Part shown: positions 1 to 12,043 of the stretch, piece by piece
Numbering within the stretch: the first letter of the stretch is position 1
How the letters are laid out: every line of letters begins with the position of its first letter
From: Paragonimus westermani
Taxonomy: Eukaryota > Platyhelminthes > Trematoda > Plagiorchiida > Troglotrematidae
Assembly: GCA_008508345.1 (NCBI GenBank)
Contig: QNGE01002429.1
Coordinates: 51,097-115,096, forward strand
Length of the DNA: 64,000 nucleotides
Direction: 5' to 3'
Notes under the pieces: model-generated
The model's database searches: none
The model's input: only the letters and a program-made list of their open reading frames with translations
Told to the model about the DNA's origin: nothing
Made by a program: the position numbers and the translations under genes

Positions 1-3000
1 CAAGGATATGAGAGATACGCATCATAAATCCTAAAGCAGTTCAAAAACTTCCTTTACGATAGGAAAAAAGTGTAAAATGTCGATCAATATGGAGGTAAAC
101 GTGCCACGGTACATTTTGAGATTAATTGATTTCAAGTAGAGAAAGGCCCTGGACGCATGACAATCTTTCCTGACATATCAGAAAGTTTCACTCACGTGTC
201 TAAAGCATATTTTGTGCACCACTGGATGAAAATATGGACACAGACGCTCAACATTAGTTAATTCCATCAGATTTGATATGAAAGAGATATAGTTCTAACT
301 TTCAACTAGTCGTACGGCCTGCGATCGGTGTGATTGCACAGTTCACCCATTTATACAAAATAGCCAGTAGCGTGACAAATAGCTAATAGGGCTTGGCCCG
401 CTGCTTACCATGAGGCTGACGTGTAATATCCTGAAAATACACAGATTTGCCAGACAGGATGAAAACTGATGAAGCAAAGCCAGGCAGGAGAATTGAAAAA
501 GATGCGTATGCACACAGTTTCTACTTCCTAATATGGCTGGGCAGCGTGAACACCTGCTGATTTCCAGCAAGTCAACCAGCCACCATTGCACTCGACTCGG
601 AAAACTTTCTTCGCACCAACCACGCTAATTGCCGAAGACCAGATGCTGACAGTGAATTGGGGCTCAGAAAGCCTACCGAGTAATCAAGAGCCCGCTATAG
701 GATGTAACACGGGACAGTACATTTGTGAATGTTCAAGAGTGAATATTTCGAAGAAAGCAAAGACAGCCACACAACATAAGGTGAAATCGATTCCGTCAAC
801 TCATGCATTCTACCTTATCAGCTGAAAACAGGCAACTTATTCCTGGGGCAAACTGTCGCTTGTTTGGGTCACAATACTTTTAATAAAGACATGGTTACCA
901 ATAATAATATTTGTTCATATTGGTCGGATATCTTGAATTAATATTGCTATGAACGACTGATAGGTTGTTTGCTAAGTTTTATGCTAGTCTACAGTGAAAC
1001 CTTTGTTTTGTTCAGGACGGATTGCTGCTGGTGGTGCTGTCTCTGTGTTACCCAGCAGTTTATGATGCCCGGAACATGATGCTTAACCACGTCTGACCGC
1101 GCAGTGTTTGTACCCGTAATCGATCAGCTGAAGAACAGGTGATTTCTATCAGGACCCTTTTGCAAACGGTACCGTAAAGTAAATTCTGATGCTCAACCGT
1201 AAAGCCAGTTGACAGGGCGGCTTGTGTAATTAGCGTCAGTTTGATGCAGAGTAACCAGCGTTACCTAACCTTACCCATCAGTACTTTTCAGCGGCACTAA
1301 ACATGTACATAAGGTTCATGCGGAGTGAACTCTGGAAATCTCCGTTTATCTACCATCCAACAGCGTATACCACCTTTTTAAACCGGAAAATTCTGTGTTC
1401 CCACACACTAAAAAATCGTAAATCAACTCAGCTAACTAGATGCTTTTCGTTGACCGTATTCATCAGTTCAGACTAACGGTCATGAGTGCGCTAATCCGCT
1501 TTTTAACTTTACCGATCAAAATGCTCGATTGGTTAACAAACACCAACGGACTAAATTTGCGGTATAGTAGAGCCAAACATTCTATCAGTTTGCTCCAGTT
1601 TTACCAGCTGACTCGCGAATGGGGTCATTATGTCAATATAATACATGATCATTGAAGCAAGACTGAATAAATTCACTTGATGAACGTATTTACAACTTTT
1701 GGATATCAGTTGGTGTGTACATTCTCTGCTAACAGTCGTTCGAATTGCTAGCAGTCCAGCCAAATGGTTTGTTAGTAAACTCTCATAAACAGCAAACTAG
1801 TCATCAGATTGGTTAAATTTAAGACTTGGGTAGGCTGATTTACCCTTTGATTGGTCTTGGGATCTTTCCATGAGCACTGCGAAACTTCACTAACGGTGAA
1901 ACCAACCGAGAATATCCAACAATGAATTTACGAAACTTCATCTTCCATATGCGCTGACATGCTCTGACGATTTTTTCTCTACTACATACTCAAGATTACC
2001 TGGTGTATTTTATCAACTGAATTAAGCCAGATTGTTTAATGCGACAACCGAGTGAAACTTTTTGTTAACTCGTGTTTGTTATGCGTTACTGGGTGAGGTA
2101 TTAAAATTGCGGTCGGTCTGTCTGAGGTGGCAGTGAATTTTGGTAGTTTTTAAACCATATACTAACCCTTACTTCCCAAACTGCTATGCTGTTCATGCAA
2201 CCGTTGAGTTGGCGGCTTAACTAGAGATCGAAGACGAAAGTGACAAACGTGAGGCATATCAAGTGAACCTGCCACAGTTATTTTACGGCTTAATAAAGAA
2301 CAACACTGACACCTTTCAAGACTGCCAATCGAAAAGTGATCAGTCAGTTGTGGAATGCCTGCTGTTTAAATCAACATTCTACACAAGCAGCATAGGTAAT
2401 CACACAGAAAAGTAGCAAGGTTACTACCATTTGGCGTCCGAGTAACAATAAGGTTTCGGTTATGTAAGGTCAAGGCATGGTTTTTCCGGGCAAAACCGGT
2501 CACTGAAATGCAGATGAAAGCCAACAAACGTTGTTAGAAAGGCCATCATGATTAGCATACAGTGGAATTCAATGACACCTCTGTTGTGAAAATTTATGTT
2601 CCATTTACTTGTGTACCCGATTTTGTTGTTTTACTGAGAAGTCTTGGCTCATTTTCACCGCAATGAAGTATGTGAAAAATACACCGCTCTCAAAATTATT
2701 TTGCTTACTGTTCTGCCACATGTTTGAAGTTTCGGATAAAAGACCCTACGTAATACTGTAGGTTTTCCTTCTCTTAAGTGTTCCATGTATCCTGCATAAT
2801 GTGTACCCAAATGCCAATCTCGTCAATTTTTGAAAGACCACTGAATAATGGACTATTATGATACGCACAAAGTGGACACTGGTCGTAAATGATCGAAGTT
2901 TTTTCATTTTCGTGAACGCATCAGCCAGCCCGCTTTAAAACTGGAGACAGGATTTAAGCGTCCATCTTATTGAATCTCACTATTAGCATATTCTAAAGAT

Positions 3001-6000
3001 AACCGACATGCGAATCCCGATGAACGTTCTGGTGTCCTGATCGTGGTAGCCGCCAATCCACCAACGTCACTTCAGGCATTACCAGCTTGACATATCTATG
3101 CGCGAAGGCACAGTGACTTGCATATACCGTTCAGTTTGCCAGAGTTACTATCTGTTTTGTGAGTGAACCGATTTGGAATATATAAGCGATCTGTTTGAGT
3201 TACCTATTAAGAATAAAAATTGCGAAGTGACCCTAAGTCACACTAATACTGACGCTGACAGATCACAAAAGAGGTCTGTTTACGAATCACAAAACGACTG
3301 GTTCGGAGAATTTTCCATTGTTTATCTTCAAGAGTGAGAAACAGCAGGAGTTTCAGAAATTTCGGCAGTGGGTGATACCAAGTGGCGACTTTTCATTCAC
3401 GGTTACTAGTTGGTACATAAATAGAGAGCATGTATCAGTTGTCGAATGTAGTCACTTTTAGATTGAAACTTTAGGAAACTGATTGTTTTGCGTTAGATTT
3501 CTTGAAGTGTCACTTTGCGGAAAGGTTTTGAATAGGATTACATAATAAAGGTAACGGTTTATGAATAACCGCAAACCATTTTCCCGTCTGCACAAATTTT
3601 TACGTGGGACGTAAGTGGGCAAACTCGCACGCAGAAGTAAACCACCGTCACGATTTGCTGCGTTCTGGCAGAAGGTAGTAGAATGAAGAGAAAACCTAAT
3701 ATTATGGATGATTTAAACCTGTGTATAATGTCTCTGTCTGAGTTGTGCAGATTCCGTGTCTTGGCATTAACTGTAATAACGATAACCACTAGCCAGTTAC
3801 TCTGCACAACTTGTTAGGAAATGGTCGAATTTTGCCCCAATATGTTAACAGGTATCACGTAAATCAAGGTTAGTAGTTAAAAGACGTCCATGCACACCTG
3901 TAGTATGAAAAGCCCACCTGTATGTTTGAGCACACAAGTGGCACCGGTTAGTCAGTTGTCAGTACATCTTCGCCGCCAAGTGTCTTTGAAATATGAAGCG
4001 TGTTCACCGACTCACTAATACTTAACAGATATGAGTACATACATGTCGTTCGCAATAAAAACCACTTGATCTGAGGAAGAATTATCATTTCGATACAATG
4101 AATTTGGGGCTCACTATGTGCCACAGCAGCGTGCCACTTATAGAAATCGTCCGTTTGCAGTGGGGATAACTCTGGTGTGGATAATATCGGCAGCCTTGAA
4201 GAACTCACCGAGGCCGAAAAAGCCATGTATTGCTTTTGTAGGTTGCACAACCGGTCTGTGAGACGGCAATGGTTTTATTGCTACTCTTAAATCTGCTGTG
4301 GATTCTTAAAAGGGACAGGAAATTGTCCAACAGATTAGCACAAATTTAACTTTGACTGCCGGTTAATAATAAGCTGGGTTTCCAAGGGAAAACGTGAGCC
4401 GGGAATATCAAAAATCGGGAATGATGTACCCCATCGTTTACATCAATAAGATGGCTCTGAGATGGCTGTCAGACTCACTGGATCATGTACAACTGTTGCA
4501 AAGTGAGTGAAAAAAATACTGAAATGAGAAATGTCTGAACTATCAGCCATCAACCAATATTCAGTCTGAACATATGTGACATGCTGTGGTTGCCAAATAA
4601 ACAGAGTAGCTAATAATATTATTTTCGGTAGTACAACACTAAGTGAAATACAACAAATGTATTCACCATCTGGCTGCTAGCACGAAATTAGACAAATCAA
4701 TAAAATGTTCTCTCGATTCCACCAATAGTCAGTTTCAGAGCTTATTGCCTAAAAGTAGTTCTGTAACCATAACCGCATTTCGGTTCGATGTGAAAAACAG
4801 GTCACACCAGACAGACGGACATGAAAGTGAAATTCTCAGTGGACATTCGTTAGAAATCTTGTGTTTGTATGGGACCATCCACGATCGGATCAATCTGGCT
4901 GGTATGTTTTAACATAGTGTTTTTAAACAACCGTTTTTCGCATCTGCTTACTATAGAGGTAAGTCATTAGCGCCATGGTGAACTAAGTAACGGAAAGCAC
5001 AAGTGGATGGCTGACGTTTTTGAATTTATACATCGGCAAGTGTTTAAGGACGGTGCATTAACCGAAAAGGTCACATGCATTTTAAGCAGAACATTATATG
5101 ATGGAAAACTGGAAATTCCACCAACGAAGTGAGCATCGGAAGTGAGCATCTCATTTACTGTAGGCGGTATAGCTTCCAGTTCTCTAGTTAACCCGATCAC
5201 TGTGCCGCTATTAATGAACATCAAGTGGAAATCAGCTAGAAATCTGAAGAGATTTGCAGTTGTGAACATGGGAAATCGGAGCGATAAATGCGACCTTCTG
5301 TGCGTCCGCTTTTTTTGAACGGCAACTGACAGTGCGATAAGGAAGGTTATTAGAGAATCCCTTGCAGGAATTGTGTGGGTTTCGTTGGGTATAGAATAAA
5401 GTTACTATGTCAAAACAAGTGTGCAAATGGCATAAATGGCCGTCCGGTAAGACCAACCATTACCGTGTTACCTAGTTGCTTTAATCCGTCAGTTAGTCAG
5501 ATCACACGTTTTGTAGTGATTCTGAACATTGCTGCAGTGTTACCGTTCAGTATAACTGTGCTGATAAGCGGTGAACATCAACGTTTACTTAAAGATAATG
5601 AGCTAATGTGACAATATTTACATTACGCTCACTTCCTTATTCAGCATTAAACGTATTGCACAATGTTCAATCAGACAATAAACCAAACAATCCTCATAGG
5701 ATTAAATCGACAGCCTAGCTTCTTTAAATATACATTGTTTAGGTAACCAATAAGAATATCTAGCAAGATTTGTATGATAGCATTAAAAAGTCACCCGATC
5801 AACAGCAAGAGTGGCTATAATGTTGAGGACTAGGTAGCTATAGTGTATTGCATCCGAACGGCCATAAGTCCTGACAGACATTCAACAGATGGTATTTTCT
5901 GCGTTTCAAGTCTGAGATGTCAAAGTTAGGTATAGCATTGTAATATCTCAAAGTAAATGCAAAGCAAAACAGACGCATTCAACCCAGATCATCCGGGTTC

Positions 6001-9000
6001 ATGAATTGAGTGATAAGCTACCCTCATTCGACTCATCCATTGATGTGTATTTGTTCGGTTTCAGTTGAAAATAAACTTAGAAACGTCAATCAGAGTAGCC
6101 ACTCTAGTTTAAAGAAGTGGCTAATGGTTTCATTGGTCTTTCGCCAGATGAGTGTAGGTAAACAGAAATAAACTACTGCAGAATATTTTAGATTACGGTT
6201 CAAAAACCAAAGAATTCACTTATTGAGGCTGTGAAATGCGTTGTGTCTCAGTGTGCATTCTGACGCTGAACTACTTTTGCATGAAGATTCACTTTTTAAC
6301 CACTTTGTCTGCTTTGTTTGCAAAACTTCACACACGAAGTCTTAAGGTAATAGTGAAACATGTGGCTAAATCGGACATTGAAATAAAAATTAAACATAAG
6401 AAATTTTCCTATTATCTAACCAATAATCACTCACTGAAATATGACACATGACAGATATTTCAACTTTCAGACTCGAGCAGACCTGAAGAGATGTATTAAA
6501 GTACGGGTTGATCGAGCAGAATGACACTTCTAACTATGAAAATGGGGTATGTCTTCACAAGTTAAGCATTAGTAGCTTCGTTGGTTGAATTAGAGTGGAC
6601 ATTGAATGATTATTCGTTAGTTCACGCGAGTGAATGTGACAAGGAGTAAGAAGTATAGTCGCCAACCGTTTACATCTGCTGTATCCTTCCCAAGTCGCAC
6701 GTAACACAGACTTATTTGAGGCTAAAAATACCGGTTATATGGAGAAGCACGAAAGTGAACTACTGAAGTGGGAACAACAATGTTAATTGGCCACTGCTAA
6801 TTCTAAGTTAATGACTGATTTGGTCCCTTATGCCCTAATGCACATTTTACGCCGTTATCAGTGGATAGGATCCTCTATGCATTTGCTGACCTCGAATGAA
6901 CGGGTACCACGAATGCAGTGGTTTGCTTGCTAAACTTAGCAGCCGCTTTTGTCGTTTATCTAAGATTAAATACAGTCCATAAGTAAAAAGAAATATCAGG
7001 AGCACTCGCAGAAAAAATACACCGGTACAGTCTGCATAAAGTCACCTATGCTTTTTTACAAAGGCTTGTGGCATAAATAATACGTCACAATTTCCAGGCC
7101 GTTCACTTGAAGATATCCGGACAAGCTTACACGCACTGAATTGGCAGAAAAGTTCTCCTTCCACTGCGACAAAACCACCGTTTTGCAGCAAACCGCAATG
7201 TTGGATGTAGGGTCTCGAGACCTATTGTTCTCTGCGTGGTTTGCCCACCTGGTTCCGAGAGCGGCAACCTAACTCGAGTTTGGAAGCCGAACTTCTATCC
7301 ACAATGAAAAACTGTTACCAGTAGCCTATGGTCTCAAGCAGGCATTTCAAACATGGTACACGCAAAATCACTGTTGAACATGAGTACCTTCCCAGCCCTT
7401 CCGTGCAGCTGGTGAATGGTCGTTCAGCGACGTTCTCTTGTTGAAGCCAGTACCCATACCACAAGTAGGTAGATACTAAAGGCCAACGGGGCAGTATTAA
7501 GGTAGTGTGCCCACAACGAAAAAGAGGTGCAACTTCAACAGCTTTCTCTTAAACTATAGAGCTGACTACAGGACTGATCGAGGCCTCCAGAATAAAAATA
7601 ATAAGTTCTGCTCTGAGGTATTTTCGGCCCGGCCGCCCATTGATGAGCGATTATCTCGCCCTATTCTCCCCCCGGATCTGTCTCTGATAGACCCAAATAT
7701 TGGTGAAAAATAATCTCGCGCCCTAAAAGGCATGGAAAACACCGCTCCAGACTTGGATAAACAATTGCCAAAACACCCGAAGGGGTGATAAAACGGTTGA
7801 ATATTTCGACCTCTCATTGCTGGCTCAACTTTGTCCAATACACGCCTACTGGTCTCACATCACGCTGGGAGTACACGATTAGTCTCATGGTTGTTGTCAC
7901 TGGTTAGCTGCGCGTACCCACGTTTCATGACACGAACCATAAAATCACCCACGATCTTGAGGTACACTGAATATTTGTACACTTCCACCAAGTGACGTTG
8001 ATAGCTGAACTGATTTAAAAGCCCCACTTGGTCTCATATACGGGGTACAGTAACTCACCTGGTACGCATGCCTGACAGGTGACACCAACCACAAATCCAG
8101 TGGTATATTTTGATCAACAAACATATTCATTAAGCTAGCTACGTTTACCAAAATGCGCGGAAGTCTTAACTGGCAAAAAGGACTACTAGTAAGCCACCCA
8201 GTAAAACCGTTGCTGATGTTCTATCAACTTAAGTATGCCCAGTAGTACACCATTTGATCGTCCCTCCCACTGTCATAGGGCTCGAATTTCAATCCGAGAA
8301 GAAGAATTAAGCACTAGCGTCTATTAGGAACAGGCTAAAAACCAGAGCAGAAAAGCTACGATTATGTATGACAAGCGATTATCACACACGGCAGTTAAGA
8401 CAGAGTGCACGTGTCCCCGGGTGACAAGGGCTGGTTACGGATCGGCAGTCGGGCGATTACTGCGAGTACCTGAGTACGCCGATACAGCCGTACACGTAGG
8501 TCATGTATAAGCACGAATACTGCTGTTTACGCATCAAGGCCGCCTGTGTGTTGCACGCTCGTGTGAAGACTCAAGCTGCGTTCTAATTGGTCGAGCCTTC
8601 GTCCACCAAGGGCTCGTTCGTCCAAGCTTATGTATGTCAGTGTAATATGTGCTTCCTCTGAGCCACGTGTTCTCCCTGCCGTTGTTATTGCCTGTAAAGC
8701 TTACTGCTGATCGCACAGGACTGAGGAATGCAACAAATACATGCTGACAGCTGTGTCCACCTCAGGCTATGCGTGTGTAAACATATGCGACTCGCCTATG
8801 GATACTGGCAATCATGCTTTTGAACAACATGCATAAAATCACATTAACACAGACGTACGCAAGAGCGGGACATTTGGGGCAGTGCCTTGATGAATAGTAA
8901 ATGTGGGACACTTGAGGTAGTCTAACCGTAGGTTAATTTTTCTAGACATGCGTAGCGAACGTTAAATATATCCGTGGTTCATCGAACTCGTGCTATCTTT

Positions 9001-9169
9001 TATTTAAACGGTAGGTATGTTATTTGGTTTCCTCTCACCGAAAGGTCTCACGGTTAAAATGTTGGTAGGAAAACGGAAGGAGTGTGACAGATTTTGTTTG
9101 ACCTTCACAAATGTGTGCACATTGGCAAACAGCTTGAAGACATTTGAAACACTGAGTTCCCTTCAATAA
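1..9169. other. no recognisable gene
   Basis: I see no domain, splice-supported exon or repeat that I can name here. Open frames on both strands are 100 codons or shorter, overlap one another and show no family motif. Part of this stretch could be intron or intergenic sequence downstream of the SLC43-type gene, which is transcribed leftwards from 12043; its missing later exons were looked for here without success. Confidence 0.5.
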
Positions 9170-9533
9170 CTTCATCAGCGCAGAAAGAAGACATATGTTG
9201 CGATATGTTAACATTTCGTTTACTCTCATCAGTCGCAAACGTAAAACATGCAAGTTATATATGACAGACAATTAGAGATAGACAGGGTATGGACACGCAT
9301 ACAATCACACCACGTATTGTCATCACCACCACGGCAACCCTATAGGTTGCTTCACCCACTTTTGTGCACANNNNNGGTGATGACAATACGTGGTGTGATT
9401 GTATGCGTGTCCATACCCTGTCTATCTCTAATTGTCTGTCATATATAACTTGCATGTTTTACGTTTGCGACTGATGAGAGTAAACGAAATGTTAACATAT
9501 CGCAACATATGTCTTCTTTCTGCGCTGATGAAG
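9170..9533. repeat. perfect 158 bp inverted repeat around an N gap
   Basis: The left arm 9170-9327 and right arm 9376-9533 are exact reverse complements as far as I can read, and the same peptide frame appears on both strands across the centre. The spacer is 43 real bases plus five N. Matching stops cleanly at both outer ends, where the flanks become unrelated unique sequence. It is either a genuine long hairpin that broke the assembly or an inverted duplication created at a contig join. Confidence 0.9.
9371..9375. other. assembly gap (5 N)
   Basis: Five N bases sit off-centre in the spacer of the inverted repeat, so the true spacer length is unknown. Confidence 0.98.
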
Positions 9534-11342
9534 CCTGAAGACAACCGTTAGCTACAGCTCCTGTAGTTTACTAGTGTTTCTTTCTACACATTATCCATAA
9601 TTCGTCTGTCTTCCATTCCTTCCTGCCTTTGGATTACAAAGCGGGAAGGTGCTGTTGACGACGTATCTTGAGTTCTCCAAGTAGAACTTTCAATCACAAT
9701 TTCTTATTGGCTTTTCCGTCCTCATTTGTGCCGAATTTGAGTTGGGGCCTTGTAAAAACGGAGTCACAGTGAAAGTCTTGAGAAAACAAACGTGTCAACC
9801 TGAAAATCTTAAAGCTTACTGCGAACATATTTGTAATGTCTCGCAATTACCATATGACTGCAACCTGCGGTTTTCTGACAGTAAGCATTCCTTAAAGTCA
9901 GTGCAACATGCGAAGAATGAAAGTACTGTTTAAAGACTGAATAATAAGCTTGCATGCAAAACAGACACAAACAACCTAGATACGTTCACCGGTTGACGAA
10001 ACCAATCGTTCGAATGTTCTCACGGCAGAAGTCGGAGAGATTAGTCTTATACCATGTTAAATCAGCTATCAAGACACCTCCGGAACTCTAGATTTAATCA
10101 GTCACCGAAACTAGTATACACTAACTCGAGGAACTGACAGAAACACTATACAAATCCACGGAGAATTCAAAAAGCATACAATGCCATCTGACTTTTGAGC
10201 GGCAGTAAACTTCAAAAATAAGCGTGAATACAAACTTTTAACGTGTGGTTCATGTGGTTTCCAACTCCACTGGTGTAAAATTGCGGTCGTAGACGTACAT
10301 TGGCAACTAAGCTGTTTGTTTACGAGACAACTGGAGTCTTAGCACATTTTTAAACCACCTCGATTTCTTGGATGTAATTTGGAACTGTGTGTTGTTACCC
10401 TTTTCACATATGTCGTCATCATTATAGACAGCAGCACATCTGTGGTTCACATTAATGCACATAATCAGGAAGAGAAAGCAAACCCTGTATAGAAAGAAAG
10501 AAGAAAAAAGAAGGGGGTGGGAAGGGACCTAACTAACCAAACATTCAATATCAAGGTGCCTACGAGCTGCACATAAACAACCAAGCTGTAGATAAAAGTA
10601 AAGTGTCAACATCGAGGCAGCCTCCTTACGGCTTTCACTGCCTATTAAGCGTCATCATTATGTACACTCACCTTAAAGACAAGTCGACAAAACAACGACA
10701 ACATTCATGCAACTGCACACAATTAGACACCATCTCACCTAACGTCTCCAGCCACCGACTCTGTGAATCGCGAAGTTTCCAGCTCAGCAGAGGAACCCGA
10801 CCGACAGTGGCCAACCCCTTTGGCGTCTCAGCAGAACAAACTTGTCACCAAAACTCAACGGCTGGAGCTGAAACAAAAACAATGCTAACTTCTGTGTAAT
10901 ACCTTTGTACCTCCAATCTGTGACGACTTGTCTCGTGTGAAAATTCGGTGGTGCTTATTGTGAGGTCACTGACACATTAGTCAACATGGCTGATTTACGC
11001 TAACGTTATAGTGTTCAAATCCCGGACTTGGCAATGGTATGCACTCTCAACTGGCTCCAACAAAAATGAAATTCTGCCACGGCACTTCCAATATAAACAG
11101 GACTGTTTAAAAATGTGTTATCAGGCTGCAAAAACTGTATCTAATTATGTGATGTTCAACTTCTACTAACCAAAACCTTCACTGCTCATTACTAGACGTG
11201 TCTACTCACCCGGTAGTCGTGTAAATTTACAAAAATAGGACCTCCAATTTTGTGGACTCAAGATAACACCGATCTGTGCTTATTATTTGCCATTTTGAGT
11301 GATATCTTTGCGTAATTCACGTCACAATGAAATCACACTCAC
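9534..11342. other. no gene seen; probable intron of the SLC43-type gene
   Basis: This lies directly downstream, on the minus strand, of a strong splice donor at 11342/11341, so it is likely intron of the transporter gene. There is a purine-rich tract near 10490-10525. A tRNA B-box-like stretch at about 11013-11023 has no matching A box or cloverleaf that I can fold. No coding exon was recognised. Confidence 0.4.
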
Positions 11343-12043
11343 CTCAGTGATAATCAGCCCTTTGGTAAATTCAACCTGCGCTTTGGAGCTGGTTGTCCAA
11401 ACCTTCCTGGACATATCTGGTGCCCACTGCGTAAGTCCAAACAAAGCCATTAGTATTCCGAATACCAGCCCACAGCAAGCAATAAACAAGAACGAAATTT
11501 GTAGTGGTATTTTCTCAGCTGTCCGGCTTATGATGAATGTGACTATGGTGCTTGAGTCAAATGCACCAGACATGAGCGAGATAGCAAGTCCTCGATATTT
11601 TGGAAACATACTGCTAATTTGATGATCACAAATCAGAGTGGATGTGGTGCTAAGGGCTACGAGAATGCCTGCAACAAACAGCATTTCACCAGTCTCAGCG
11701 CTCAAAAATGCGAACATCAGTGTACCCGCGAAGTACATGAATGAAGCAATTATCTTCAGCACACGCAGGCCGACACGATCCATTAGAATACCGGTTACCG
11801 TGATTAAACACATCTGGGTCACAACCCATACGATGAACGCATAATGAAACATCCGTTCTTGCAGTTCGCAACCCTGGTTCGTCACATTGCACATATGGGC
11901 GAACACACCCAGTTGCTTGTAAGGATATACGAGAGCATTGTAGCCATAATGATAGCCACCAAACCATAGAAGTTCAAACAACGCGGCAAACAAAATAAGC
12001 CATTTTTGATGACGCCAGTGGCACAAACCATCCAAATGTTGAC
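11343..12043 (-). CDS. internal exon of an SLC43-type solute carrier (MFS)
   Basis: This 701 bp exon encodes about 234 residues of the N-terminal half of a major facilitator transporter. It begins after a polypyrimidine tract and AG at 12045-12044, entering at the second base of a codon. It ends at CTGAG followed by GTGAGTG (donor at 11342-11341) on a complete codon. The first membrane helix starts KWLILFAALFELLWFGG. Then come an outer loop with an N-glycosylation sequon (NVT) and cysteines (CNVTNQGC), the inter-helix signature GILMDRVGLR, and further helices ending near TQWAPDMSRKVW. The order and spacing match the SLC43 family, which contains amino-acid transporters LAT3/LAT4 and the nucleobase transporter ENBT1, and cover roughly helices 1-6. 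The exact paralogue and substrate cannot be assigned. The first exon, carrying the start codon, and the C-terminal exons were not found. There is no internal stop, so the gene looks intact. Confidence 0.85.

Noticed and set aside
9248..9455. Identical peptide frame on both strands
   Set aside because: A by-product of the perfect inverted repeat, not a gene.
10960..11045. tRNA or tRNA-derived SINE (B-box-like GTTCAAATCCC at 11013-11023)
   Set aside because: No A box at the right distance and no cloverleaf pairing could be found.
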